DNA of 64,000 bases from Shewanella mesophila (GTDB taxonomy: Bacteria; Pseudomonadota; Gammaproteobacteria; Enterobacterales; Shewanellaceae), in assembly GCF_019457515.1 (NCBI RefSeq), contig NZ_CP080421.1:2542001-2606000 (forward strand). Direction: 5' to 3'. This document shows, one piece after another, positions 46,424 to 60,455 of the stretch. The notes under the pieces were generated by a model. That model saw only the letters and a program-made list of their open reading frames with translations, did no database searches and was not told the DNA's origin. The position numbers and the translations under genes were made by a program. Every line of letters starts with the position of its first letter. The first letter of the stretch is position 1.

Positions 46424-48679
46424 CTAATGAGTGACCTTCTCTGGACTCTCGACATTAATGGTTAATTTGTCACCTTCAACATCGACATGAGCTGTACCAC
46501 CTTTCTCCAGTTTGCCAAACAAGATTTCATCAGCCAGTGGACGTTTAATCAACTCAGTGACCACTCTCGCCATTGGACGAGCGCCCATCGACTTATCGTA
46601 CCCTTTTTCGGCTAATAGGGTTCTGGCCTCATCGCTCACTTCGAGTACCACAGCTTTATCATCAAGTTGCGCTTGAAGTTCAACAAGGAACTTATCAACG
46701 ACCTTAGCGATAACCGTCATATCTAAGTGATTAAACCAGATGATCTCGTCTAATCGGTTTCTAAACTCTGGCGAGAACACACGATTGATTTCAGATAAGG
46801 CATCCTGAGTATGATCTTGCTGCTTAAACCCTATCGATTTACGCACCGTTTCCTGCACGCCGGCATTAGTTGTCATCACTAAGGTTACATGCCTAAAGTC
46901 GGCTTTACGGCCATTATTATCAGTCAAGGTACCATGATCCATCACCTGTAATAGCAGGTTATAGACATCGGGATGTGCCTTTTCTATCTCATCGAGTAAC
47001 ACAACGCAGTGTGGATTCTTAATCACAGCATCGGTTAACAACCCTCCTTGATCGTAACCAACATACCCAGGAGGTGCACCAATCAAACGTGACACTGTAT
47101 GGCTTTCCATGTACTCAGACATATCAAAACGAACAAGATTAAGTCCCAGACACGATGCTAATTGACTAGTGACCTCGGTTTTACCGACACCCGTAGGGCC
47201 TGCAAATAAGAAACTGCCGACAGGCTTACCTTCGCCACTAAGCCCACTGCGTGACAAGCGTATTGCCGCACTAAGCGCTTCAATCGCCTTATCTTGACCA
47301 AATACAACCATTTTAAGATTACGCTCTAGGTTCTTGAGCATATCCTTGTCAGTGGTCGATACCGACTTCTCAGGTATACGAGCCATTTTAGCGATAATGG
47401 CCTCAATTTCACTCTGACCAATGGTCTTCTTACGTTTGCTTACAGGCAACATCGCCATTCTTGCACCCGCTTCATCAATCACATCAATGGCTTTATCGGG
47501 GAGATGCCTGTCATTGATGTGTTTATCAGAAAGACGCGCCGCAACACTCAGCGCGGCTAAGGTATAACGAACACCGTGATGTTCTTCATACTTAGACTTA
47601 AGCCCTTGCAAAATTTTAGTCGTTTCGGCTACAGAAGGTTCATTGATATCGACTTTTTGAAAGCGTCGCGCCAAGGCACGATCTTTCTCAAAAATACTTT
47701 GATATTCTTGGAACGTAGTCGATCCCATACAACGTAAGTTACCACTAGATAACAAGGGTTTTAGCAAGTTAGATGCATCCATGACTCCACCAGATGCCGC
47801 ACCTGCGCCGATAATCGTATGAATTTCATCAATAAACAAAATTGCATGCTTGTCTTCGGTTAATTCTTTGAGCAGACTCTTGAAACGCTTCTCAAAATCA
47901 CCGCGATATTTAGTACCCGCTAGCAAGGCACCAAGGTCGAGCGAATACACAGTGGCATTCTGCATCACTTCTGGCACTTCTTCGTTGACGATACGGTAGG
48001 CTAATCCTTCCGCTATGGCCGTTTTACCAACGCCAGCTTCACCCACTAACAGGGGATTATTCTTACGACGACGGCATAAGATTTGAATTGAGCGCTCAAT
48101 CTCATCGGTGCGTCCAATAAGTGGGTCAATATTGCCCTTACGAGCCTCTTCGTTAAGATTAGCCGCGAACTGAGATAACTTACTCCGCTCCTCCGCCTCA
48201 CTGTGGTCTTCGATCTGTTCGGGCTCTTGGCTGCTATCCGCATCGTCTCGTCCAACACCGTGAGAGATATAGTTGACCACATCTAAACGAGTAATTTCTC
48301 CATTTCGAAGCAGATACACCGCTTGTGACTCTTGTTCACTAAAAATAGCCACCAGCACGTTGGCCCCAGTCACTTCATTGCGCCCTGAAGATTGCACGTG
48401 AAATACGGCGCGCTGAAGCACTCGCTGGAAACCCAGAGTTGGTTGAGTTTCTCGCTCGTCGTTGGGGTCGGCAATGATTGGCGTGGTTTGTTCAATAAAA
48501 CTAGCGACCTCTTCTCTCAGCTTGTCGAGATTGGCCCCACATGCGATTAATGCCTCTTGCGCCGCGGGATTATCGATCAAAGCCAATAGCAGATGCTCTA
48601 CGGTCATATATTCATGACGCGCGTCTCTGGCTTGCTGAAAAGCCAGATTCAAGGTGACCTCAAGATCTTTATTTAACAT
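46424..48679 (-). CDS. clpA: ATP-dependent Clp protease ATP-binding subunit ClpA
   Basis: About 751 residues. An N-terminal Clp-N double repeat (about 1-145) precedes two AAA+ modules with Walker A GEAGVGKTA (about 214) and GPTGVGKTE (about 492) and Walker B LFIDEIH and VLLDEIEKA. It unfolds proteins for ClpP; ClpS docks on the N domain. I start at the ATG at 48679 (MLNKDLEVTLNLAF, as E. coli), with AGGGGG upstream. A GTG at 48685 adds two residues. clpP is not in this window. It lies about 30 bases after clpS. Confidence 0.97.
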   Translation of the reverse strand: MLNKDLEVTLNLAFQQARDARHEYMTVEHLLLALIDNPAAQEALIACGANLDKLREEVASFIEQTTPIIADPNDERETQPTLGFQRVLQRAVFHVQSSGRNEVTGANVLVAIFSEQESQAVYLLRNGEITRLDVVNYISHGVGRDDADSSQEPEQIEDHSEAEERSKLSQFAANLNEEARKGNIDPLIGRTDEIERSIQILCRRRKNNPLLVGEAGVGKTAIAEGLAYRIVNEEVPEVMQNATVYSLDLGALLAGTKYRGDFEKRFKSLLKELTEDKHAILFIDEIHTIIGAGAASGGVMDASNLLKPLLSSGNLRCMGSTTFQEYQSIFEKDRALARRFQKVDINEPSVAETTKILQGLKSKYEEHHGVRYTLAALSVAARLSDKHINDRHLPDKAIDVIDEAGARMAMLPVSKRKKTIGQSEIEAIIAKMARIPEKSVSTTDKDMLKNLERNLKMVVFGQDKAIEALSAAIRLSRSGLSGEGKPVGSFLFAGPTGVGKTEVTSQLASCLGLNLVRFDMSEYMESHTVSRLIGAPPGYVGYDQGGLLTDAVIKNPHCVVLLDEIEKAHPDVYNLLLQVMDHGTLTDNNGRKADFRHVTLVMTTNAGVQETVRKSIGFKQQDHTQDALSEINRVFSPEFRNRLDEIIWFNHLDMTVIAKVVDKFLVELQAQLDDKAVVLEVSDEARTLLAEKGYDKSMGARPMARVVTELIKRPLADEILFGKLEKGGTAHVDVEGDKLTINVESPEKVTH

Positions 48680-48714
48680 AAGCACCCCCTAAAATTAATC
48701 ACAACAAGTCGAGA

Positions 48715-49023
48715 TTAGGCTTTCTCTAATGAACACAGTAACGGATGTTGGTTTTGTCTTGCAAACTGATTTACTTGAGCAACCTTAGTTTCTGCAATGC
48801 CAAAAGGAAAAATACCGCATATTCCCTTCCCCTGATGATGAATCGCTAACATGATATCTGTCGCTTCTTGCTCATTTTTTTTGAAAAACAGTTGCAATAC
48901 CTCAATGACAAAATCCATTGGGGTGTAGTCATCATTATTTAATATCACTTTATACATTGAAGGCGGAGCGATTTCGGATTCTACGCGCTCTTCAATATGT
49001 TCAATATTTCCTGCTTTAGCCAT
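48715..49023 (-). CDS. clpS: ClpS, adaptor for ClpA
   Basis: A 102-residue adaptor that delivers N-degron proteins to ClpAP. The hydrophobic pocket motif [14 protein letters not shown] (about residues 26-39, with the Asn/Asp pair) and the His of HHQGKG (about 66-71) that grips the N-terminal amino group are intact. The flexible N-terminal tail [17 protein letters not shown] is normal. It is divergent from cspD and upstream of clpA, as in E. coli. Confidence 0.96.
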   Translation of the reverse strand: MAKAGNIEHIEERVESEIAPPSMYKVILNNDDYTPMDFVIEVLQLFFKKNEQEATDIMLAIHHQGKGICGIFPFGIAETKVAQVNQFARQNQHPLLCSLEKA

Positions 49024-49158
49024 CTTTAAATATTAGCCTCTAGTTTTGGCTTCTACCAAATGTTGATCTTCACTACAGTTAAACATACCAGTCATCGGAC
49101 CAATAAAACACTTGATCGTAATATTCGCCTCAAATGTTGCCTTTTTGTTAAATTACCC

Positions 49159-49187
49159 TTGACATCCGCTTTTACTGGTTTCATTCT
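49159..49187 (+). promoter_or_regulatory. cspD promoter
   Basis: A perfect -35 TTGACA (49159-49164), 17 bases, then -10 CATTCT (49182-49187), in the clpS-cspD divergent gap. Transcription would start near 49194, giving a leader of about 75 bases. AGGAAGTGGAAG precedes the ATG at 49268. Confidence 0.6.
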
Positions 49188-49267
49188 GTTCGTTGAGCGG
49201 TGAATTTTCCCCGCATCATTAGTTTTACTATCTTACTGGTCAGTAAACAACAGAAGGAAGTGGAAGT

Positions 49268-49474
49268 ATGGCAAACGGAACTGTTAAATGGTTCAACAAC
49301 GCCAAAGGATTCGGGTTTATCTGCCCTGAAGCTGGTGGTGAAGACGTTTTCGCACACTATTCTACCATCGAAATGGAAGGCTATCGAACTCTAAAAGCAG
49401 GCCAACCAGTCCAATTCGAGGTCGAACAAGGGCCAAAAGGAATGCACGCATCGGCAATATCACCCACTAAATAG
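49268..49474 (+). CDS. cspD: cold-shock-domain protein, CspD-like
   Basis: A 68-residue single cold-shock domain with KGFGFICPE and DVFAHY motifs. Its position, divergent from clpS-clpA, is the E. coli cspD position. CspD inhibits DNA replication and is made in stationary phase in E. coli; that role here is inferred from synteny. The protein is slightly shorter than E. coli CspD (74). The other csp gene at 176 is more CspA-like. Confidence 0.9.
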   Translation: MANGTVKWFNNAKGFGFICPEAGGEDVFAHYSTIEMEGYRTLKAGQPVQFEVEQGPKGMHASAISPTK

Positions 49475-49487
49475 TGAGTGATAAAAT

Positions 49488-49516
49488 AAAAAAGGCAGGG
49501 AATCCTGCCTTTTTTT
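49488..49516. terminator. terminator between cspD and icd
   Basis: AAAAAAGGCAGG (49488-49499), loop gaat, and CCTGCCTTTTTT (49504-49515). It lies between convergent cspD and icd and could serve both. Confidence 0.92.
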
Positions 49517-49588
49517 ATGTCTGAAATAAATAGCCTGTAAAAAAGGGAAACCGACTGGCTTCCCTTTGATTAATCTCGGTTAACCCGA

Positions 49589-51847
<2,259 letters not shown>

Positions 51848-52098
51848 TCAAGTTACTATTATAATTTTTATCGTTATCGGGCGAATTAATCGCGCCTTTA
51901 TGGAGACATTATCAGAGGTATACAAAGCAGTCCGTTGGCAAGTTAACTACATAGCTTTCTTGATAACTTAAAGCTGAATCAATGCTATACATCCTAGATC
52001 TAACATCCCAAAAACCATTCACGATTTGCTATCGATCACATTTTAATGGCCGACATCATAAATCATTCACAGCAATATTCAAATTCCACTAATGGCCA

Positions 52099-52848
52099 AT
52101 GCACAGTACAATGTCACGAATCGAATACACTATGCCAGAAGTTTACCTTGTGAGTTCATCAAAACCTGCAAAACCAAAATCTTATTCTCAAACACCTGCA
52201 TTTAAAGGGCGAACATCGACTGTGGCTAACAAACGTGTCGGCGTTGTAAACCAAGGTGCTAAGCCAAGCTATCGTCCAAAAACGCGGTCGAATAAACCAC
52301 GCGCTGCCAATCCAGTTATTGTGTTATTTAATAAGCCGTTTGATGTGTTATGCCAGTTCACCGATGAGCAAGGTCGAAAGACACTAAAAGACTTTGTTCC
52401 GATAAAAGATGTTTATGCGGCAGGTAGATTAGATAGAGACAGCGAAGGCTTGCTACTACTGACAAATGATGGCCATCTGCAGGCGCAAATCACCCAACCT
52501 AAGAAGAAGACCTATAAAACCTATTGGGTTCAAGTCGAAGGTGAACCTAGCACAGACTCACTGCAGGCATTGAGGCAAGGCGTTGAACTTAAAGATGGTT
52601 TAACCTTGCCAGCAAAAGTTAGCGTGATTGAGTCACCTAATGTCTGGCCACGTAATCCTCCCATAAGAGAGCGACAAAATATTCCAACGACCTGGCTATC
52701 TATTGAGATTTGTGAAGGCCGTAACCGACAAGTTCGTCGCATGACAGCACATATTGGCTATCCGACACTCAGATTAATTCGTTATAAAATAGGTCAATGG
52801 AGCCTAGACGATATCGCCAATGGCGAATATCGAATCGTTGAACCATAA
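52099..52848 (+). CDS. rluE: 23S rRNA pseudouridine(2457) synthase
   Basis: About 249 residues, RsuA-family. After an extended basic N-terminus (about 70 residues) the catalytic domain follows [18 protein letters not shown], with the Asp nucleophile in [16 protein letters not shown] and then [23 protein letters not shown]. It modifies U2457 of 23S rRNA. The start is uncertain: ATGs at 52099, 52111 and 52132 all lack a good ribosome-binding site. It is divergent from icd, the E. coli arrangement. Confidence 0.92.
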   Translation: MHSTMSRIEYTMPEVYLVSSSKPAKPKSYSQTPAFKGRTSTVANKRVGVVNQGAKPSYRPKTRSNKPRAANPVIVLFNKPFDVLCQFTDEQGRKTLKDFVPIKDVYAAGRLDRDSEGLLLLTNDGHLQAQITQPKKKTYKTYWVQVEGEPSTDSLQALRQGVELKDGLTLPAKVSVIESPNVWPRNPPIRERQNIPTTWLSIEICEGRNRQVRRMTAHIGYPTLRLIRYKIGQWSLDDIANGEYRIVEP

Positions 52849-52886
52849 ATAATCGCAAGTGATTACTGAACAATTAAAGGGGTTAA

Positions 52887-53336
52887 ATGCAACGTTATAA
52901 ACCCAACGTCACCGTTGCCTGTGTGATTAAATGCCAAGATAAATACCTTATGGTAGAAGAGTTGATCGAAGGCGAGCTGAGATACAACCAGCCAGCGGGA
53001 CATCTTGAGGCCAATGAGTCATTGCTCGATGCCTGTATCCGAGAGGTATATGAGGAAACGGGCGTTAACGTCAATCCCACCTCCCTTATCGGCATTTATC
53101 AATTTGCTGCCACGAACGAGCTTACATTTCTGCGCTTTAGTTATTTCGCTGAGCTCGCCACACAGCTAACTCCCTTACCTCAAGATCCTGCCATAAACCG
53201 CGCCTTATGGCTGAGCCTAACCGAAATCAAAGCATTAAAATTACAACTAAGAAGCCCATTAGTACTTCAATGCATCGAAGATCAACTATCGGGAAAACAA
53301 TTTTCGACTGACGTGGTTAATAGTCAGTTTCTCTAG
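52887..53336 (+). CDS. nudJ: Nudix hydrolase NudJ
   Basis: A 149-residue Nudix enzyme similar to E. coli NudJ (YmfB), which acts on nucleoside tri- and diphosphates and on HMP-pyrophosphate. The Nudix box GHLEANESLLDACIREVYEETGV (G-x5-E-x7-REUxEExGU) spans about residues 37-59. A strong AGGGG site precedes the ATG. It sits between rluE and mnmA. Confidence 0.93.
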   Translation: MQRYKPNVTVACVIKCQDKYLMVEELIEGELRYNQPAGHLEANESLLDACIREVYEETGVNVNPTSLIGIYQFAATNELTFLRFSYFAELATQLTPLPQDPAINRALWLSLTEIKALKLQLRSPLVLQCIEDQLSGKQFSTDVVNSQFL

Positions 53337-53513
53337 TTAGCTACCACGCATAATGCATGATAGAATATGCCCCCGCATATACGGCGTTAACGACCTAGTT
53401 TAGTGCTCCTTAATATGAGTTGAGCAGAATTGGCAGGTTAACTTCGGCTAACACTCAAGATTGACTAAGGTTAGCCACCCCGTAGCAACATTATTTTAAC
53501 GGTTTTAGGATCT

Positions 53514-54629
53514 ATGGCATTAATCGAACCCAATCCAAACGGAAAAAAAGTCATCGTCGGCATGTCTGGCGGTGTTGATTCATCTGTTTCAGCATACTTG
53601 CTGATAAAACAGGGCTATCAAGTAGAAGGCCTGTTTATGAAAAACTGGGAAGAGGACGATACCGATGAGTATTGCGCCGCTGCTGATGATTTGAAAGATG
53701 CTCAGGCCGTTTGCGACAAATTAGGCATCCCCCTTCATACCGTTAACTTCGCCGCCGAATATTGGGACAATGTATTTGAGTACTTCCTTGCCGAATACAA
53801 AGCGGGACGTACCCCGAATCCCGATATCATGTGCAACAAAGAGATCAAATTCAAAGCGTTTTTAGAATTCGCCGATGAGATCTTAGATGCCGATTATATT
53901 GCCATGGGGCACTATGTTCGCCGCAGCGATGCCTCGGGTCAAAGCCAGATGCTACGTGGCGTCGATGGCAATAAAGATCAAAGCTATTTCTTATACACAT
54001 TAAGCCATGAGCAAGTGGCCCGCTCATTGTTCCCTGTAGGTGAACTTGAAAAAAGCGAAGTACGTGAAATCGCCAAAGAGATGGGGCTTATCACCCATGA
54101 TAAGAAAGACAGCACAGGGATCTGTTTTATTGGTGAGCGTAAGTTCACCGACTTCCTGCAAACCTTCCTGCCAGCACAGCCAGGTAATATAGAGACAGCG
54201 GAAGGCGAAGTGATTGGCCAGCACCAAGGCTTGATGTACCACACCTTAGGCCAACGTAAAGGTCTTGGTATTGGTGGCATGAAAAACAGTAACGATGATC
54301 CTTGGTATGTGGTTGATAAAGATCTCGACCGTAATGTGTTAGTCGTTGGACAAGGTGGGAATCACCCTCGCTTAATGTCGGTTGGCTTCTATGCTGATCA
54401 GCTTCATTGGGTAGATAGAAAGGGCCCTCTAGATGGCGCAAACATTACCGTAAAAACCCGTTATCGCCAGCGCGATGTCGCCTGTACCCTCACCTATGAA
54501 GGCGAAGATCGTATCAAGGTCATTTTCGATGAACCGGTCGCGGCAGTCACCCCTGGACAATCGGCCGTCTTTTACGATGGTGAAGTCTGTCTCGGTGGCG
54601 GGATCATCGATTCGTTAATAAGAGAGTAA
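53514..54629 (+). CDS. mnmA: tRNA 2-thiouridine(34) synthase MnmA
   Basis: A 371-residue enzyme that thiolates wobble U34 in tRNA-Lys, -Glu and -Gln. It has the PP-loop [15 protein letters not shown] (about residues 17-31). The two catalytic Cys are in [12 protein letters not shown] (about 103) and [12 protein letters not shown] (about 199). Sulfur comes via IscS and Tus proteins encoded elsewhere. It is three bases upstream of hflD. Confidence 0.97.
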   Translation: MALIEPNPNGKKVIVGMSGGVDSSVSAYLLIKQGYQVEGLFMKNWEEDDTDEYCAAADDLKDAQAVCDKLGIPLHTVNFAAEYWDNVFEYFLAEYKAGRTPNPDIMCNKEIKFKAFLEFADEILDADYIAMGHYVRRSDASGQSQMLRGVDGNKDQSYFLYTLSHEQVARSLFPVGELEKSEVREIAKEMGLITHDKKDSTGICFIGERKFTDFLQTFLPAQPGNIETAEGEVIGQHQGLMYHTLGQRKGLGIGGMKNSNDDPWYVVDKDLDRNVLVVGQGGNHPRLMSVGFYADQLHWVDRKGPLDGANITVKTRYRQRDVACTLTYEGEDRIKVIFDEPVAAVTPGQSAVFYDGEVCLGGGIIDSLIRE

Positions 54630-54632
54630 TAC

Positions 54633-56653
<2,021 letters not shown>

Positions 56654-56670
56654 TCTTATTACATTAGTCT

Positions 56671-56706
56671 AATAAAGGCGGTGGGCTGATGCTTACCGCC
56701 TTTATT
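56671..56706 (+). terminator. terminator of purB
   Basis: AATAAAGGCGGT (56671-56682) pairs perfectly with ACCGCCTTTATT (56695-56706), followed by GTTTTCT. The loop is 12 bases. Confidence 0.85.
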
Positions 56707-56755
56707 GTTTTCTATCTATTATTTTAGATCTCCTAACTTAGGATCACATCACGCC

Positions 56756-57883
56756 ATGTATACTCTCAACTTCGACCAACAAGCATTTTTAGAGACCTAT
56801 TGGCAAAAGCAGCCATTAGTGATCAAGGCAGCCTTTAGAGACTTTGTCGATCCCATCGCCGCCGATGAACTTGCAGGACTGGCCTGTGAAGAGGAAATTG
56901 CATCGCGGATAATCTTAACCAAGCAAAACAATTGGGAGATCATCCAAGGTCCCATCGAAGATTATGCCCCATTTGGTGAAGATAACTGGCAACTGTTAGT
57001 TCAAGCTGTTAACCATTGGTATCCAGATTCTCAGCCACTCGTCGATGCATTTCGTTTTATTCCAGACTGGCGCTTTGATGATTTAATGGTGTCATTCGCG
57101 ACTCCTGGTGGTGGCGTCGGGCCTCATATTGATAACTATGATGTCTTCTTACTCCAAGGTGAAGGTAAACGTCGTTGGAAAGTCGGCCCAATCGGTGACT
57201 ACTCTCCACGAGGAGGTGACACTCACACGGCGCTGATAGATGATTTCGAACCAATAATTGATGTGGTTCTCGAAGCGGGTGATATGCTCTATATTCCGCC
57301 AGGGTTTCCTCATCGTGGCGAGACCATCGAAACCGCATTAAGTTATTCGATTGGTTTTCGAGCGCCAAGTCAGCAAGAGTTGATCAGTGGCATTGCGGAT
57401 CATCTCATCGACACCAATAGCGGCGTCAAACGCTTTACCTCTAGCCAAGAACCGACAGAACCTGGATTGCTTCCCCTTACCCAGCAAAACGGTATGGTGG
57501 AGCTACTAAGAGAGCTATTAACAAAGCCTGAATATTATCAACCCGTGCTTGGGCAGTTACTCAGTCAAAACCGATTTGAACTCGATTTATGTGAGCCAGA
57601 TGGTGAACACAGTTCAGAGGAGTTACTTGAGGCCTTAGAAGATGGTGCCGAGATCCAGCGCATTGGCGGTCTCAAGGTTATCCGTGTTGAAGGTGACGCT
57701 CAACAGAGGCTATTTATTAACGGTGAAATATACGGCTTAGATGAGGTTAAGGACGATACTCTCACAACCTTAGCCAATCAGATTTGTTTCGATAGCGATA
57801 CCGCTTTAACTTTGTGTAAGCAACCTGGCGTCACCCAGTATTTTTTATGGCTGCTTGATCAAGGTTACGCATACCTAGCCTGA
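56756..57883 (+). CDS. roxA: ribosomal protein L16 arginine hydroxylase (YcfD/RoxA)
   Basis: About 375 residues, a JmjC/cupin 2-oxoglutarate oxygenase that hydroxylates Arg81 of ribosomal protein L16. The iron triad is in GPHIDNYDVFLLQ (HxD, about residues 124-136) and PGFPHRGETIE (distal His). A C-terminal winged-helix domain follows. The ATG at 56756 (MYTLNFDQQAF) has AGGA about 11 bases upstream. A longer frame from 56705 overlaps the purB terminator and is not used. In E. coli ycfD is near purB too. Confidence 0.93.
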   Translation: MYTLNFDQQAFLETYWQKQPLVIKAAFRDFVDPIAADELAGLACEEEIASRIILTKQNNWEIIQGPIEDYAPFGEDNWQLLVQAVNHWYPDSQPLVDAFRFIPDWRFDDLMVSFATPGGGVGPHIDNYDVFLLQGEGKRRWKVGPIGDYSPRGGDTHTALIDDFEPIIDVVLEAGDMLYIPPGFPHRGETIETALSYSIGFRAPSQQELISGIADHLIDTNSGVKRFTSSQEPTEPGLLPLTQQNGMVELLRELLTKPEYYQPVLGQLLSQNRFELDLCEPDGEHSSEELLEALEDGAEIQRIGGLKVIRVEGDAQQRLFINGEIYGLDEVKDDTLTTLANQICFDSDTALTLCKQPGVTQYFLWLLDQGYAYLA

Positions 57884-57906
57884 TACGGCACTAACCAATA
57901 GTCGAC

Positions 57907-57944
57907 AAAAAAGCCGCTAACATGATTGTTAAAGCGGCTTTTTT
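57907..57944. terminator. terminator after roxA
   Basis: AAAAAAGCCGCTAACA and its complement TGTTAAAGCGGCTTTTTT form a long stem with one small bulge and a TGAT loop. It may also end the convergent small gene at 58023. Confidence 0.9.
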
Positions 57945-58022
57945 ATCACTTGTGTTTTTAAATCACTTTTATTCAGTGATTGAACACTTACCTAATCTTC
58001 ATACTTAACGCTTAACGATGAT

Positions 58023-58472
58023 TTATGACTCTTTCCATAACTTATCGTCATTATGAATTTGGTATAGGCTCTCTGCTCGAGAAACTAAAAGCTTGGCAAA
58101 TTTAGCTTGAGTCGCATCTGCAGTTGCACCTGATTTTATTAGATTTTCGGCTTTTAATTGCCACATCATCGAAAAGTGACGGATCGCATCTCGCGCCGTT
58201 TTAGCCACACCCACATCGACATAATCAGAAGGTAAATCACCAGACATCACCCAAAAGGTTTGCGCTTTAGGCTGTTTTGACTCCATTTTCCACACGGCTA
58301 GAAACGGCGCGAGGTAGCGACTCTCATCGGCAATAACCTTACTTGGGATCACACCCTTTTCAGCCAGAAAGCGATTAGCCTTCTGAAAATGCTCTTTAAT
58401 CCACTGTTGAGTGAGTGCTTCTTGTTGTTCTGGACTCAAAGGTTGAGTTTGGTCGACTGCTTGTTCCGTCAT
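58023..58472 (-). CDS. small cytosolic protein, probable DUF4826 family
   Basis: A 149-residue acidic protein without signal peptide or membrane span. The FLAEKGVIPSKVIADESRYLAP and FWVMSGDLPSDYVDV segments recall the DUF4826 family of gammaproteobacteria; I am not certain of the match. The function is unknown. An SPEQQEALTQQWIKEHF N-terminus is probably helical. It is divergent from leucine dehydrogenase across 283 bases that contain a LiuR-like palindrome, which may affect either gene. Confidence 0.75.
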   Translation of the reverse strand: MTEQAVDQTQPLSPEQQEALTQQWIKEHFQKANRFLAEKGVIPSKVIADESRYLAPFLAVWKMESKQPKAQTFWVMSGDLPSDYVDVGVAKTARDAIRHFSMMWQLKAENLIKSGATADATQAKFAKLLVSRAESLYQIHNDDKLWKES

Positions 58473-58579
58473 ACTACTTCCTATTTCTTATAATTATTTT
58501 GTGAGCTCTTGGTTTAGCTTAAATATCTATCGAAAGAAAATTTCTAACTATAGAAGTTAGCGGACAAAAACAACCTACA

Positions 58580-58599
58580 ACTTTACGTTAACGTAAAGT
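58580..58599. promoter_or_regulatory. LiuR-type palindromic operator
   Basis: ACTTTACGTTAACGTAAAGT is a perfect 20-base palindrome. It matches, as I remember it, the motif of LiuR, the MerR-family regulator of branched-chain amino-acid breakdown in gammaproteobacteria. It lies 157 bases before leucine dehydrogenase, a fitting target, and about 107 bases upstream of the divergent gene. LiuR itself is not in this window. Confidence 0.7.
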
Positions 58600-58755
58600 G
58601 GAAAGCAAAATTGCCACAGAGATCACAATTAATACCAATCTTTACTTTGTTGAGAGTATCGCTAAATGCTATCGTTCTGCAATAAATATAACAAGCCGTC
58701 GAACTAGCTAATTTCGCAGCTCGGCGTTTTAATTCCCAAGCGGAGAACTCGTAAA

Positions 58756-59787
58756 GTGGCAGTATTCAATCACATCTCATTTGACGACCACGAACAGGTC
58801 GTATTTTGTCATGACAAAGAAAGTGGCTTGCGCGCAATTATTGCAATCCACAATACAAATCTCGGCCCTGCTGTCGGCGGCTGTAGAATGTGGAACTATG
58901 AATCAGATGACGAAGCGCTGACGGACGTACTGCGTCTTTCGCGCGGTATGACTTATAAGAATGCCCTTGCAGGTTTATCTATGGGCGGCGGAAAATCAGT
59001 CATTATTGCCGATCCTAAAATTGAAGACCGCGAAGCACTCTTTAGAGCTTTTGGCCGTTGTATCCACACATTAGGCGGCAAATATTATTCAGCTGAAGAT
59101 GTAGGCGTGTCGACTGCCGATATCATGATCGCACATCAAGAAACGCCTTATATGGCGGGTCTTGAAGGTCAGAGTGGCGACCCATCGCCTTACACTGCCC
59201 TAGGCACCTATCTAGGCATTAAAGCAGCTGTTAAGCATCAACGTGGAATAGATAGCCTTAAAGGGCTTAAAATTTCAGTACAAGGTGTTGGACATGTGGG
59301 TTACTACCTATGTCGTCATCTACATGAAGAAGGCGCTGAATTGATCGTTACTGATATTCATCAATCATCGCTAGATAGAGTGGCGACTGAATTTGGTGCA
59401 ACCGTTGTGGCACCACAAGATATCTACCATCAAGATGTTGATGTGTATGCTCCATGTGCATTAGGTGCGACAATCAACGACACTACGATTCCATTATTGA
59501 AAGCGACCATAGTCGCAGGTTGTGCCAACAACCAGCTTGCTGAAGCACGTCATGGTGAAAAACTAAAAGAGCTCGGCATTCTCTATGCACCAGACTATGT
59601 GATTAATGCTGGCGGTATCATCAATGTATCTTTCGAAAAAGATTACGACTCACAAAAATCGACAGCGAAAGTTGAAGAAATTTATAATACGCTGCTGAAG
59701 GTATTTGAATTATCTGATGCACAAAATCGCACCACTGCCGATGTTGCAGACGAGCTTGCTCGCGCCATCATCAATGGCGGAAAATAA
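58756..59787 (+). CDS. ldh: leucine dehydrogenase (Glu/Leu/Phe/Val family)
   Basis: A 343-residue amino-acid dehydrogenase that deaminates Leu, Val or Ile to 2-oxo acids with NAD. The catalytic Lys lies in LSMGGGKSVIIAD (about residue 80), and the dinucleotide-binding GVGHVGYYLCRHL is near residue 180. Length and motifs fit leucine dehydrogenase better than glutamate dehydrogenase (about 450). It has a GTG start with GGAG about ten bases upstream. The LiuR-like palindrome upstream links it to branched-chain amino-acid use. Confidence 0.92.
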   Translation: MAVFNHISFDDHEQVVFCHDKESGLRAIIAIHNTNLGPAVGGCRMWNYESDDEALTDVLRLSRGMTYKNALAGLSMGGGKSVIIADPKIEDREALFRAFGRCIHTLGGKYYSAEDVGVSTADIMIAHQETPYMAGLEGQSGDPSPYTALGTYLGIKAAVKHQRGIDSLKGLKISVQGVGHVGYYLCRHLHEEGAELIVTDIHQSSLDRVATEFGATVVAPQDIYHQDVDVYAPCALGATINDTTIPLLKATIVAGCANNQLAEARHGEKLKELGILYAPDYVINAGGIINVSFEKDYDSQKSTAKVEEIYNTLLKVFELSDAQNRTTADVADELARAIINGGK

Positions 59788-59813
59788 CGTTTCATAGTTA
59801 ACGCCAAGCGATG

Positions 59814-59845
59814 AAAAGCCACTGCATTAATGCAGTGGCTTTTTA
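59814..59845 (+). terminator. terminator of ldh
   Basis: A perfect 30-base palindrome (AAAAGCCACTGCATT and its complement, 59814-59843) is followed by more T. It lies 27 bases past the stop. Confidence 0.9.
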
Positions 59846-60073
59846 CTTACTATCCCCTTAAAAACAAAACTCCTATTGTCTGAACCAGTTACAACCATTC
59901 ATCGTTTTACAGTCTAAATACTCGCTTTTAGCAAGCAAAAAAAGATAAAAATAAATTTCCGTTTAACGCCAACAAGATAAATTTTTTACACAGATTATTC
60001 ATAAAAGCGTACTGGAAAATGTCATATTCCTCTGCTTGAATTAGAAGCTCATTATCGGAGTAGGGATACCAAA

Positions 60074-60418
60074 ATGATAAGTTTTAAGTACGATTTCAAT
60101 CAGGACTTAGTTGAACTACAAGCAAGTAACTGGTGTGGTTTAGAGCAAGTTTTTGTTAACGGTAAGCGAGTCTCTAGAAAACTCAATTTTGGCCCTAAGA
60201 GTGAACATCAGATCAAGCTACACGATGGAAACCCCTGTAAGTTCCAGTTATTTATCGATCCTAACAGTGACCAGATGATTTGCCGAATTTACAAAAAAAA
60301 CCGACTCATCACGAGTATAAAACAGGGAAAAGAAAACTTAATGCACAGTCGTCAGTTGCTGCAAACGGTGATCATTTTCACCGCTGTATCAAGTTTGGGA
60401 ATGCTATTAATGGTATAA
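60074..60418 (+). CDS. small protein with C-terminal membrane anchor, unknown function
   Basis: A 114-residue protein I do not recognise. The first 85 residues are soluble and beta-rich (KYDFNQDLVELQASN, VFVNGKRVSRKLNFG, FQLFIDPNSDQMICRIYKK). The last 20 form a membrane span (TVIIFTAVSSLGMLLMV) that would place the soluble part in the cytoplasm. Codon use is ordinary. GGAGTAGGG lies upstream of the ATG. It is convergent with the MarR gene and is a single gene. Confidence 0.7.
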   Translation: MISFKYDFNQDLVELQASNWCGLEQVFVNGKRVSRKLNFGPKSEHQIKLHDGNPCKFQLFIDPNSDQMICRIYKKNRLITSIKQGKENLMHSRQLLQTVIIFTAVSSLGMLLMV

Positions 60419-60455
60419 CCAACATCCTTCTCAATCAGATCTGAGCAACACTAAC

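Noticed and set aside
49200-49394. Alternative frame overlapping the cspD start
   Set aside because: It overlaps the cspD promoter leader and the cspD gene, has no homology, and cspD has a good ribosome-binding site.
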